The position numbers and the translations under genes were made by a program. Shown piece after piece: positions 49,433 to 59,904 of a DNA stretch of 64,000 bases. The stretch lies in the NCBI GenBank assembly GCA_024138025.1, contig JAMXBD010000429.1, positions 372,001 through 436,000 on the forward strand. Direction: 5' to 3'. The DNA comes from Combretum micranthum (lineage: Eukaryota; Streptophyta; Magnoliopsida; Myrtales; Combretaceae). The notes beneath the pieces are model-generated. The model searched no databases. It worked only from the letters and a program-made list of their open reading frames with translations, and was not told the DNA's origin. Position 1 is the first letter of the stretch. Each line of letters begins with the position of its first letter.

Positions 49433-51665
49433 GTTGTTATTAATTTAAGAGGTGTATTTCATATCTTTATCCTTCTCTATAATTATTTTCTAATAGGTCA
49501 TTTGCCATATAAAAACACTTATTATGAATTTATGATAGAGATATATATTGATAAATACACTTATTATATAAAGTGAAGAAACACCGATAAGATATTGAAA
49601 GTTAAATTCATGCAATCACTTGTAATCTCCAATTATGTCTGGACATTTACTTTCAAAATATATTTTTTTATAATCATATGTTGCTTCCAATAACTTTGTA
49701 GTCACTATAAAAAAAAAAAAAAAGCTTGATTATCAATGGTGCTATTAATTAGTGGTTTGGTACTTCCATCTTCCTCATTCTATTGAATTCACATTCTAAT
49801 CAATTTTGTTAACATATGTTCATAACCACAATGTTGGAAGGACCCTCAATATAACTCTTAGAAATTCAAAAAGTGGGATCCATTATGTAGAAATTATTTG
49901 GGATGGTGGGTCTAGGAGGTGACTTTCATTGTACAAGCATTTTACCATGTGTTGCAGTTAACTCCTTCATTAACTAGTAAATTGTTTTAATATCATTTGT
50001 AGTGGTTAGAACTCATATACCTAGATATTGCTTGCTTTTATTTGATAAGTCTCATACTTTTGTCCTTAATGCAACTACTACTTAAGAAGCAAGTCATTCT
50101 AAAATTGCTCTTTAGCATATACACTTAAGCTTGAAGTTTTCTTATGAGGATTGAAGATGCCTTGATGATTGAGATTATTAATGCATTATTGTTTTGCAAT
50201 TAATAATATTATGCACCATTTTGTAAAAGTTTTTATAGTCCAATAACATGAATGTTTTCTTTTTCTTTACATTCCTTTGGTTTTACCTAGTCTTTGGTAC
50301 AACTTTTATTAATTGTTCACTTATAGGATATTTAGGCATACACAAGAAAACGAGATTCTTAAGTATAAAAAATATTAGCGAATATTATATTTTATGTGCT
50401 GTCAAACCTCTATCACTTCCTTTCAATACAAATGGAAATCACTGGATTTATATGTAAAATTATAGAATGTAGTAGTTAAAAAAAAAGTACACAATCTATT
50501 ACAAAACAGTAGGATATGAGGTTTTGCCTATCTTTCTAATTTTGGATTTAAAATCTATCTTATTCCATTCTAAAGCACCGTAAAAATCTTTATTTTATAG
50601 AAACAATATGTTATACAACGTTCATGCTACCTTATAAAACTTATAATTTTTTTTACATTTTAAAATATTAAATTTTGAGGTAAATTATCGATATTATAAA
50701 CTAGTTAATATTTATAAATAGCTTCCAAAAGCAAATCCTATGTATACAAAATATAATAACTACTCACAAGGGCACACTTGTGCCAACTTGAAGGTTAGTT
50801 CTTTTATTTATTTACTTTTTTTGTTTATTTCTTATGCACATATTAACCAATTAGCGCAATGGACAGGTTAACATTGCTTAACTTTCCATCGTGGTACTTG
50901 TCTTTGATTTGGATTATCTATGTGTTTATTTCGGTTTTTTATTAAGCAGATATTAGAGTTTAGAAAATATATATTTATTTATTATTATTAGTTAATTTCT
51001 ACACGCAGGTTATCCGCACCTTTAACCTATTGAAGCAAGTTTTGAAAAATCGTATTTGAAATTTTCCCTTTAATCTTTAATGCCTATTTAAAATCTATCC
51101 TATTAAATAATTAATAGAATATATATATATAATAGGATATATATATATATATATATATAACATAGTTACATACGACAAAATTATCACTTGCTTGAGATTA
51201 TATTGAACCATGTCGTAGAAAGCGTCCCTAAGAAGTTAGATACGTTAAATATTATTTACTATTTTAAATTGAAGGTGGTCTACATAATAGCACCAATTGT
51301 ATCTTAATTAAAAACGAAATATTCATTACTTTGATTTTCAGTCGTTTGATTATTTTTTTTCCCACAATTATTCTAGAGTCATGCTTCCTTGTAGAACTTC
51401 TAAAAACTGTCCCACAAATTTATTCACGGTTTCTAAAAGGATTTCCTTAACTGTTGATGCAGAATCCAACAATTCTAGTTTTATTTTATGCAAAATTGGG
51501 CAGTAGTGCAAGTACATGAAAGTGGGAAAGGCAAGGAAATTTCCTTAATAATGGTCAAGAAAATCTTTTTTCTAGAATATATTTATAATGCATGGAAATC
51601 TATGGTATTAAAATATAAAAAGTTCGGTTCCATAGTATATCTTTCAACATTTAGCTTTTTAGCCA
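49433..51665. other. Intergenic AT-rich DNA without recognised genes
   Basis: An (AT)n microsatellite in two blocks lies at 51119-51160 and an A-run at 49709-49724. No protein-like frame or element border was found. Confidence 0.5.
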
Positions 51666-51826
51666 TCGCCTTATAATTTTGTGGCATTTGGTCCAGATCC
51701 TCATCTTTGAGATGCTGAGTTCAATTTCTCGCGTTAGCATGTTGTAATGGTTGTATGTGTTATGTTGTAATAGCCTTATGCAGCTGTGTTGTAATAGTCA
51801 TTATGACTCACCGAAAAAAAAAAAAA
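51666..51826 (+). mobile_element. Candidate SINE-like retroposon tail
   Basis: A 160-bp non-AT-rich segment contains 'tgctgagttcaatttctcgc', reminiscent of a tRNA-type B box (ggttcgaatcc). A tandem-like 'tgttgtaat(a/g)g' repeat follows three times, and the segment ends in 'ccg' plus a 13-base A-run at 51814-51826. This is the layout of a plant SINE with a poly(A) tail. The A box is weak and no target-site duplication was confirmed, so this is tentative. Confidence 0.3.
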
Positions 51827-52894
51827 CCTTTTGTTAATATTATTTTATTTCTAGTAGAACTTCTATAGTTTAGTCGAAATGGTCCAGTCAATCATCCAAT
51901 TATTAAAATAACTACAATAATTAAAATATTAAATGTATCAATCATCTAGTTATTAAGATAAATACAATAATTAAAATATTAAATGTTTAAGTGGTATGAT
52001 CATGTTTAAATAACCAATGAGATAGCTCTCATTAAAAACATGACGACATCATACAATTTCTATTTCTAATAAATTACTATATCTTATTTAGTTTACCAGT
52101 TTTTAACCTTTTACATATCATAATCTTCATTTAAATATAGAATATTTGATTGTTGTTAGCACGTGCATTAGGTTTGCATGTCAATATAATATTTTACAAG
52201 AGACATGTGAAAATTAAAAAAGAAAAGACGAAAGAAATTATAAATCATGTACAGAATTACTTGCTCTATTTTGTACTCCAGATAATTATTAACATTTTAT
52301 TTTGTGGAAAATGTTTAATAGCCTTTTTAAACTTCTACCTAATGATAAAATTTATTGGTTAAATTTTTAATATTGTAAATAACTCTTTAAACTTTGATAA
52401 TTGATAATATGAAGGATATTTATTTATTTTTTATTTAATAGACATGTCACCATAAAGTATAAGGAGTGTTAAATCACATTTTAATAAATTTTGAGAGGTA
52501 TTTATGCTCATAGATCAATTAGAGGGGATAGTTTAAACTTTTGGGGTTATTTACCATTTATCAAAACTTAGGAGTTGATTTATAATATTTGACAGCTTAT
52601 GAGCATATTTGTGCCTGTTGCTAATTCTAATATGGTAGAGATTGGAAATAGAAAATCTAGACTGGACTCTTATGGATGGTAGGCCTGCAAAATAAAATAC
52701 AATCAATGGTACGCTAGGGTTAGATCCAGTGTGGCTACTTTGTGCCTAAGTTAGTAAACATGCTAATTCGATGGTTTAATTGATGTAGGGAAGATAGAGT
52801 CTAGACAACATTACCATTCTCGTAGAGTGGATGGAGATGTTTATAGTGGAATGACCCTCGGTAGTTGAGTATGTCATGAGATTATGAGTGAGTA
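51827..52894. other. Intergenic AT-rich DNA without recognised genes
   Basis: A short phrase, 'aaataactacaataattaaa' with 'atattaaatgt', occurs twice in direct orientation (about 51903 and 51958). No gene signal; the open frame at 52150-52362 is Lys/Ile-rich and unassigned. Confidence 0.5.
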
Positions 52895-53593
52895 TAGGGA
52901 TGTGATGGGGCTAGATTTCGAATGGATTATATAAACCTGAAACCCACTCATTACTGTATGGGGTTTACTAAACCTAACCCTATAACTTTATAAGGTGTCC
53001 ATACTATATTCAAACTTGCTTTATAGGTATTAATTTAATAATAGGAACCTAACCTTATAATCCTTTTTTTTTGCCAACTTATTTTCAAATTTTAACAATA
53101 AATTTAAGAGAATCTAGTGCTTCTAACACAGATTTCTTATATGGGAAAAAAAAATTAAAAAAATGCACGTGAATTAATAGAAAATGTGATAAACTATATT
53201 CATGATTCAACGTTTAGACACATAAATATATTATTTCAATCGCCATTTCTTATATAAGAGACCTTAGATAATTATATAGCATCTTAAGAACATAGTTAAA
53301 ATAAATCTCCTTTGTGTTTTAACTGTTTTTATGTATTTTAGTTTTAGAATATGAGATATTTGTGGAGTGTGAATGAGATGAGACATGATAGCGTTGAGGG
53401 GTTAGGTTTTAGTGGCTTTAGCTTTATGATCTTCTTCTTTTAAAAAAAAAAAAAAGTTTTACTACTGGGTTGGGCAATTTATAGGATCCAAACTTAACCT
53501 TATAACCTTAAAAAGTTTTAGCCATATATCCAAACCCTATAGGCATTTTAGTGGATTGGGAACCTTATAATGGCTTGCTTGATTGCATCTCTA
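52895..53593. mobile_element. Probable degraded hAT-like element
   Basis: The left end tagggatgtgatggggc and the reverse complement of the right end, tagagatgcaatcaagc, are related. Subterminal zones carry 'ctaaccctataactttataa' and 'ttaaccttataacc' words like the hAT-like element at 1495. The flanking octamers agtgagta and tgcaagta agree at five of eight positions. The assignment rests on this layout and is moderate. Confidence 0.5.
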
Positions 53594-54329
53594 TGCAAGT
53601 ATACAGTTGGTGACGGTTATAGCGGACGTTGGATATATCTACTAATCCATGTTTACGCATGTTGAGTCCAACCAAGGAGAGTATACCAAGAAATAAGAGG
53701 TGGAGCACCAACAAGATGCTGCAACAGGTAATTGGAACTCTGAGATATAGTAAAGGGCATCTTAACAAGGCTTCGAGTTATTGCCAATATGAATTGGACA
53801 TTAGCCCATTCGGTCAATCCAAATGGTTAGTAAACTGGACTCGATTTGAGAAGCTTGTGGCCTATATTAGACAGTTAACCATATCAAAGACATAGTTTAA
53901 AGAAAAAAATTGCATTTTTTCCTTTTCTCTTTAGATATCAAGACCATTTTGAAATAAAGCTTTTATATGTTTAAAATGTGTTATTGTTTTTTTTCTCATT
54001 TAAGATTTTATTAAATGATATGATAAAAATTCCTTAGGAAATTACTTTTTCTATTTTATTCATATAAAATGGTATACAGCTAAACAAGATACGAATGGTC
54101 ACACCAATTTCAAATTAGAATAAAGAGAAGAAAAAAATAAAAAAGAAAAACTCCTTCAATCATTTTTCTTTTTCCTTTTTATCTGAAACATATTCCAATC
54201 AAATTTTGCACATTTATGTCATTAATGCTCCATAGTATAATTTTTTCTTGTCCAAACGTGCTCACATGGCGGTTCTCCAAAGTTGTTCACGGCAAGAAAC
54301 AAAATTAAGTTACTCAAAAAGTTATAACA
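53594..54329. other. Intergenic DNA upstream of the GALS gene
   Basis: No recognised gene. An open frame at 53629-53895 has no known motif. 53896-54330 is AT-rich. Confidence 0.45.
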
Positions 54330-54608
54330 ATAAATATAAAAAAAAAATCTAAAAATTAAGCAAATAAACCACTGGGGCACATCTCGTAATTTCTCCAAGA
54401 TCAAGACCCATTTGCCTACGTCTCCACCTCAAATTCCAATAAAATTTGCTTTCCTCCAGATATACAAAGCTGTATGGGTCTCTCTCGCTATACTTTCTAT
54501 CTCCTTCACTCGCTGACACGCACTTCACTGTGACAGCACGACTCCCATTTGACCCTACCACCACCACCCCCTTGTGTTCACCGATAGACCCTTCCTTCCA
54601 CCGCCACC
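54330..54608 (+). promoter_or_regulatory. Putative core promoter and 5' leader of the GALS gene
   Basis: A TATA-like taaatataaaa lies at 54331-54341, about 270 bp before the start codon. From about 54400 the DNA becomes pyrimidine- and CA-rich (ctc, cac, tcc words up to 54608), typical of a plant 5' leader. The start context ccgccaccATGA is favourable. A frame open through the leader from 54446 joins the lumenal reading frame of exon 1 (see the gene entry). No transcription start can be fixed from sequence alone. Confidence 0.3.
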
Positions 54609-57364
54609 ATGAGGAAGGACACCTCTCCGGCGAACACCGCCGTTGTGGGTCGTCTCTTCACCTGCTTCGAAACCAAACCCTTTATAGCCACTTTACTTGC
54701 TTTGACCCTAGTCATGCTCATCTGGAACCTCCCTCCTTACTACCAAAATCTCCTCTCCACCACTACCACCACGACCACCAAAACCGTCTCCTGCTCCGCA
54801 ACTACCACCTCCGCGCTACAACCACGACGGCCACGGCGAACATTTCCCTCAGCACTTCTTCCTCTTCTTCTTCCGTGTCTCTAAGTGTCAGTAATAATAA
54901 CCAAGTGAAAGAACAAAAATACATATCCGCCCGACAAGTGGTTCTTCAGAAAGACCAGAAATTGGATCCCAACAAGCGCGTTTTCCGCGCGTACGGCAAC
55001 GCGGCGGCGCTCTTCGTCCAGATGGGTGCTTACCGTGGTGGTCCGGCCACCTTTGCTATCATTGGTCTCGCTTCGAAACCCATACATGTGTATGGGAAAC
55101 CGTGGTATAAATGCGAGTGGATCTCTAACAATGGAACTGCTACTCGAGCTAAAGCGTATAAGATGTTGCCCGATTGGGGTTACGGGAGGGTCTACACGGT
55201 GGTTGTAGTTAATTGTACGTTTCCGGTAAATCCGAATGCTGACAACTTGGGTGGCAAGCTCAATCTCCTTGCTTACTATGGGCTGAACCCGAGAAAGTAC
55301 GTGAAAATATGATTTAGTAAACAGAACAGAACCGAGCTTTATATAATTATGGATAGCTACGATAGTTTACTAATACGAAAATTGTTAAAAATTAGTTACA
55401 ATGCTTATTAATGTTGTTGAAAATATGATTTTTTTTTCGTGATATTGTTATTAATGTGAATTTACTAATTGGGATTGTTGCGATAATTGAGTGCTATATT
55501 GATGTTATAGAACTTGTGATGTTATTTTTATTAAATCATTTTTCATGATCCTAGATTCGAGAAGTTTGTTGCATTGGAGGAAGCCCCGGGAGCATACAAC
55601 GAATCCAAGTACCACCCACCTTATGAGTACGAGTATCTATACTGTGGATCCTCACTTTATGGGAACTTGAGTGCCGCCAGGATGAGGGAATGGATGGCTT
55701 ACCATGCGTGGTTTTTCGGGCCGAAATCGCACTTTGTATTCCATGATGCTGGTGGTGTGTCGCCAGAGGTGAGGGCAACTCTTGAGCCGTGGGTTCGTGC
55801 CGGTAGAGCCACGGTTCAGGATATTAGAGACCAAGAGCAATTTGATGGTTACTATTACAACCAGTTCTTGGTGGTGAATGATTGCTTACACAAATATAGA
55901 CATGCTGCGAATTGGACATTTTTCTTTGATGTTGATGAGTACATATACTTGCCTCATGGGAACACGCTCGAATCGGTTTTGAGGGACTTTTCGAAGTATA
56001 CCCAGTTTACAATTGAGCAGAATCCGATGTCTAGTGTTCTTTGTCTGGACGACCCTTCACAGGATTACCCAAGGTAGAGTTTCCAGATCTTAATTGTGTA
56101 CAATGCAGTACTACGAATTGCAATAATGCGCATATGCTGTCTATTGAAATGTTCCATTCTGTGCTTATGTGTGCCTAGCTGGTATGTTATTAAAACCCTA
56201 CTAATGAATAATGTTATTGTGCGATTATAGTCTATGAATCTGAGCCGTTAAGTAGCCCATAGGACCAATTCTATAAAAAATTAATGATGGGATCATGGAA
56301 TTTTTCATAATGGTGTTGGTTTCGCAAAATCGATTGCGTGATACTCTACCTATTTTTTACCATGTGTTTAGCTGTTATAATTGAATCTGGATTTTAGTCC
56401 AAATCAAGTTTCCACTTTCCAAATGGCATTTCTGTCCATATTGTGAAATACCCATCATGTATTTCACTTTCGACTTCTCTATTGAAAACGATAAGAGTGT
56501 AATTGGTGGAGATAATTGATGGAAAGACCTTTTGGAACAGAGGAACCTAATCGGAACTTGACATTGTGCGTAGATTCCTGTTTTGCGGTGTGTTTCGTTC
56601 GGAAATGGATCTTTAAGTTATTTTCTCCAAATAAGTCAAATTTAGTCGTTTAAAGTACTGCCATTTGTAATAAATTATTTAAAATTGAGATTATAAGGAT
56701 GTTATAACGTATTTTAAGGATTAAGACAACTTTGACGATAGATCTGTTTAATTGGCGATCTGCAATATAAAATGAACATGGATTAGTGTACATCATGACA
56801 TTGTGAGCTGGAAAACTCGATTGCTAATGTGTTTTTCATTGAAATTTCAACATGTGATTCATTTACTAGAATGAGCTTCCATTTTGCTGAAATTTCATTA
56901 TTTACAGGCAGTGGGGTTTCGAGAAACTCTTGTTTAGGGATTCCAGGACGCGCATCAGGCGTGATCGGAAGTATGCAATTCAGGCCAAGAATGCCTTCGC
57001 CACGGGCGTCCACATGTCGGAGAATGTAGTTGGTGGTGCATTGCACAAGACCGAGTCGAAAATCAGGTATTATCACTATCACAACACGATCACGGTCCAT
57101 GAAGAGCTATGTCGGAAACTCCTGCCCCCCTCCGCGAAGAAGAATGTCACCTGGCATGAGAAACGCCCATTTGTATATGATGATAATATGAAGAAACTCG
57201 CACCCATAATCAAGAGTTTGAGAGAAAGACCATCGGCAGTGTTCATGAACAATCCTCATGAGATCATATACCGAACATTAAGCATTGATCTCTCATGCTC
57301 CACAGGCCACATTTGTGCACAATGTGTGAATCTCAAACGAGGGCTACAAAATTATGATTCATAG
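54609..57364 (+). CDS. GALS1: Galactan beta-1,4-galactosyltransferase (GALS family, GT92), three exons, apparent frameshift in exon 1
   Basis: GALS enzymes transfer galactose from UDP-galactose to beta-1,4-galactan side chains of pectic rhamnogalacturonan I in the Golgi. Exon 1 is 54609-55296, exon 2 55555-56073, exon 3 56908-57364. Introns 55297-55554 (GTACGT..CTAG) and 56074-56907 (GTAGAG..ACAG) are both phase 2. The protein would be about 554 residues, somewhat longer than the roughly 500 usual. It has a short cytosolic tail, one membrane anchor (ATLLALTLVMLIWNLPPYY, about residues 26-45), a Ser/Thr-rich stem, a conserved lumenal domain (AALFVQMGAYRGGPATF, VYGKPWYKCEWISNNGT) and the GT92/DUF23 catalytic domain. 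The latter has the DVD motif (FFFDVDEYIYLP, codons 55928-55936) and KIRYYHYHNTITVHEELC in exon 3. The anchor is in the frame of 54609 but the rest of exon 1 is one base out of register. The frame switches at about 54813-54817, as if one base were missing. Read literally, the 54609 frame stops at 54884. The family call is firm. GALS1 rather than a paralogue is a best guess. Confidence 0.88.
55297..55554 (+). other. Intron 1 of the GALS gene
   Basis: Donor aaa|GTACGT and acceptor CTAG|a. Splicing joins two bases of a Lys codon to the first base of exon 2, giving ..NPRKFEKFVALEEAPG.., which restores the conserved continuity of the family. The intron is AT-rich with stops in all frames. Confidence 0.88.
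56074..56907 (+). other. Intron 2 of the GALS gene
   Basis: Donor aag|GTAGAG and acceptor TTTACAG|gcagtgg. Splicing yields ..QDYPRQWGFEKLLFRDS.., as in GALS proteins. At 834 bp it is the longer of the two introns. No regulatory element was recognised inside. Confidence 0.88.
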
Positions 57365-58519
57365 GAAAAAGGAGTTTGAGGTGGAGGTGTAATTGTTGTT
57401 GTTGCTGTTGTTGTTGCGGTACAGTAGGAATACGTTTCGAACCCGACCCGTTAACCCGAATTTAGAAGCAATTAATGAATGAGGAAAAGGGTTAGAGGGT
57501 CCATAATTGTTTTGATTGTCTATAGAAAAGAAAGGTGCAATTTTTTTTTTTTTAAATCATTCCTTATTTACTTTTTCATTTCATTCATTGTTGTGCTTAG
57601 ACATTCTTATTTTTCTATAGGTTTTGTTTAATGTAAAGATTTGTGTAATCTTTGAACTGTTCTGGTATCCGGGACGACATGGACAATTTTTATAATGTTA
57701 TTATCAACAATTTACTATTTTAGCTTTGACCGTATCACGTCAATTGTCATGGACTAAAATTGCTGGGTTAGCTGTATTTGGATTTAGCGGTTGGTTATAT
57801 ATGTGAAGAAATTAGAAAAGGGCAAAAAAAAAAAAAAAAAAGAATTATTTAGACTGATTTATATGTTTGTTAGCTTTTGCATATAATATAGGTTCTTGTT
57901 AATATCGATAGTTCCTTTCAGTAAATGTATGAAAAGGTTGCCAACAAAGACATTCATATGATATAAGGGTAATGATATGATTGGATGAGTTGGGTTTATT
58001 TATTTATTTTTAAATATGCAATTTTGAATGGTACGGGATCGAACAAAATTAATAAAATCATAAATTTGTAGAATCAAATACTCAACGTTGTATTACATAA
58101 TTTCTCATTCATATTAAGTAAGTATAGGAGTTTGATGAAGATGGTGATATAGATAGTAGTTGAATAAAAATGAAAATTTAGAAAAAGATGGTGTGTAACA
58201 ATATCGGTCTATATTTATTTGTTTATTTTAGAACATTCTTATTTTTCTATGGATCTTTTAATGCAAGACATGGACTGATGGACACATTTTGTAATGATTA
58301 ATGATTATGTTGAATAATTGAAGTTTGGCATCGATAAGTATGGCTGTGTAGGATGGTGTTGGAGAAGCGATGATGCCTCATTGTTTATATTATGCTCCAC
58401 TGTTAGGTTTTAGTGGGTATCCATGCATGCATGTGAAGGAATTGAAAAAGAAAAAAAATAAAAAACAAGGAAAAAAAAATGAAAAGAAGAGATCCCGTCT
58501 TCTCAAGCATAGTTAATTT
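57365..58519. other. GALS 3' flank and intergenic DNA
   Basis: 57365 to about 57680 is likely 3' untranslated region. It holds a (TTG)n microsatellite at 57384-57416, a T-run at 57541-57554 and T/G-rich sequence (tttaatgtaaag near 57630) suitable for polyadenylation, but no canonical AATAAA was noticed. Beyond it, 57824-57841 is an A-run. The rest is AT-rich and gene-free up to the copia element. Confidence 0.5.
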
Positions 58520-58710
58520 TGAAGTATATTATGATGAGCTTTATCTCTGTTGTCATATTTATTCCTAGTTATCCACGTGTCTTAATTAGAATGGCTATGA
58601 GTTTTGTATATATAGCTTGTTATAGATATATTATAACTAAACAAAGCTATTATAACTTTTTAAATTGCTCTCAGTGTTTTATCTCTGTTTTTTCTTCGTT
58701 CATCTCCTTG
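58520..58710 (+). repeat. 5' LTR of the downstream copia element
   Basis: Starts tgaagtatatta, and the 3' two-thirds aligns with 63021-63152 via 'gtatatatagcttg(t/c)tatag', 'agctattataa(c/t)tttttt' and 'aattgctc'. It has about 60 bp near its start that are absent from the 3' copy. The end is approximate. Confidence 0.75.
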
Positions 58711-58768
58711 CTTTAGTTTGTCTATGTTTTTCTTTTGATCGGAAAGTGTTTGTTGTTTTGTTTCACTT

Positions 58769-59680
58769 TTGTCGATCATGAATTTGTTGAACCAAGGAAT
58801 TAGTGATCCTTTGCATCTATTTGGTTATGATAATCCTAGCATGAATGTAGGAAATCAAATCTTTAAAGGGAAGAATTTCCTTCCATGGAGTAGGTTTGTT
58901 AGAATGACCTTAGGTGCCAAAAAGAAATTAGGCTTTATCGAAGGGACAATCCCTAAGCCAGAGGAAGGTTATGTTGAATTTACTAAGTGGACTAGCTGTG
59001 ATATATGATAACATGTTGGATTCTTAATATTTTATGATTGTTGAATTAGCTTAAAACTTCTTGTATGTGAAATTGGCAAATAAGCTATGGAAAGAAACAC
59101 TTGAACACTATGGTTCAGCTAATGGACCTTTGTTGTTTCAATTGGAACATGAGATATCGAATCTAAAACAAGAAAATATGACAATAGGAGCCTATTGTTA
59201 AAGGTTAAAAAGGAGTAGGGATGAATTAGGTGCCTTGCGAATTTTTCCTAATTGTACTTGTGATAAATGTATTTGGGATTTGAAACATAAACTTCAAAAG
59301 TTTGACATACAAAGCAAGTAGATGTAGTTTCTTATAGGGTTATATGATACATATGAAGGGGTTCAGAATCAAATCTTGTCATAGAACTGTACCAAGTGTC
59401 AATTGGGCTTTCTACTTAGTTTGACAAGTAGAAACACAAAGAGAAGTTATTGGAGTGTTGAATAATAATGTGGAAATGTTAGTTTGTAATGTTCAAACTA
59501 GAAATACATGGAATTTCAAGGATAGAAAGAAGTATAAGAAGACAACTTGCGAACATTGTAAGAGGGAAGGTCATAGCATTAAAAGTTCTTTTCAACTTGT
59601 TGGTTATTTGCACTAGTTTAAGGGTAAAAGGAATATGAAAAGCAAACAAGTAAATGCAGTTGCTATTGATGGTTTGGTTC
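58769..59680 (+). pseudogene. Copia gag remnant with altered zinc knuckle
   Basis: Begins MSIMNLLNQGISDPLHLFG and continues through NFLPWSRFVRMTLGAKKKLG and FIEGTIPKPEEG, a typical UBN2-type gag. After a stop at 59006 it resumes with ANKLWKETLEHYGSANGPLL and later CTCDKCIWDLKHKLQKFD. Near 59546-59590 the zinc knuckle reads CEHCKREGHSIKSS. The spacing CX2CX4HX4 is kept, but the last metal-binding position is Ser instead of Cys. Several stops disable the frame. Confidence 0.78.
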
Positions 59681-59904
59681 AGAGGCATTAAACTCCTTTT
59701 GATATTGATGTTCCTATTTCTAACAATAGTTATGCAATAGAATCCTCAACAGGTTTTGATAAAAACATGATGCAATCCTTGTGCATGGAAATGATGAAGA
59801 TGATGAAGGCGCAAGGGAATAAATAGCATATTAGAGTAGCAACGAACAATGTTCTTTATGTAGGTATCATTCCTGATTCCTATTGCCTTAGCTCTATAGG
59901 TAAT

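Noticed and set aside
51700..51735. tRNA gene
   Set aside because: A B-box-like word is present, but no cloverleaf, acceptor stem or matching A box could be drawn. At most a SINE-like relic.
54816..54900. A short intron as an explanation for the GALS exon 1 frame change
   Set aside because: No plausible GT..AG pair of plant intron size fits between the two frames. Both sides are continuous Thr/Ser stem sequence, so a one-base deletion is simpler.
54881..55087. Minus-strand and alternative-frame ORFs over GALS exon 1
   Set aside because: Shadows of the conserved lumenal domain in the plus-strand frame.
56783..57100. Minus-strand frame over GALS exon 3
   Set aside because: It is the antisense shadow of a conserved exon. 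The plus strand carries the family motifs.
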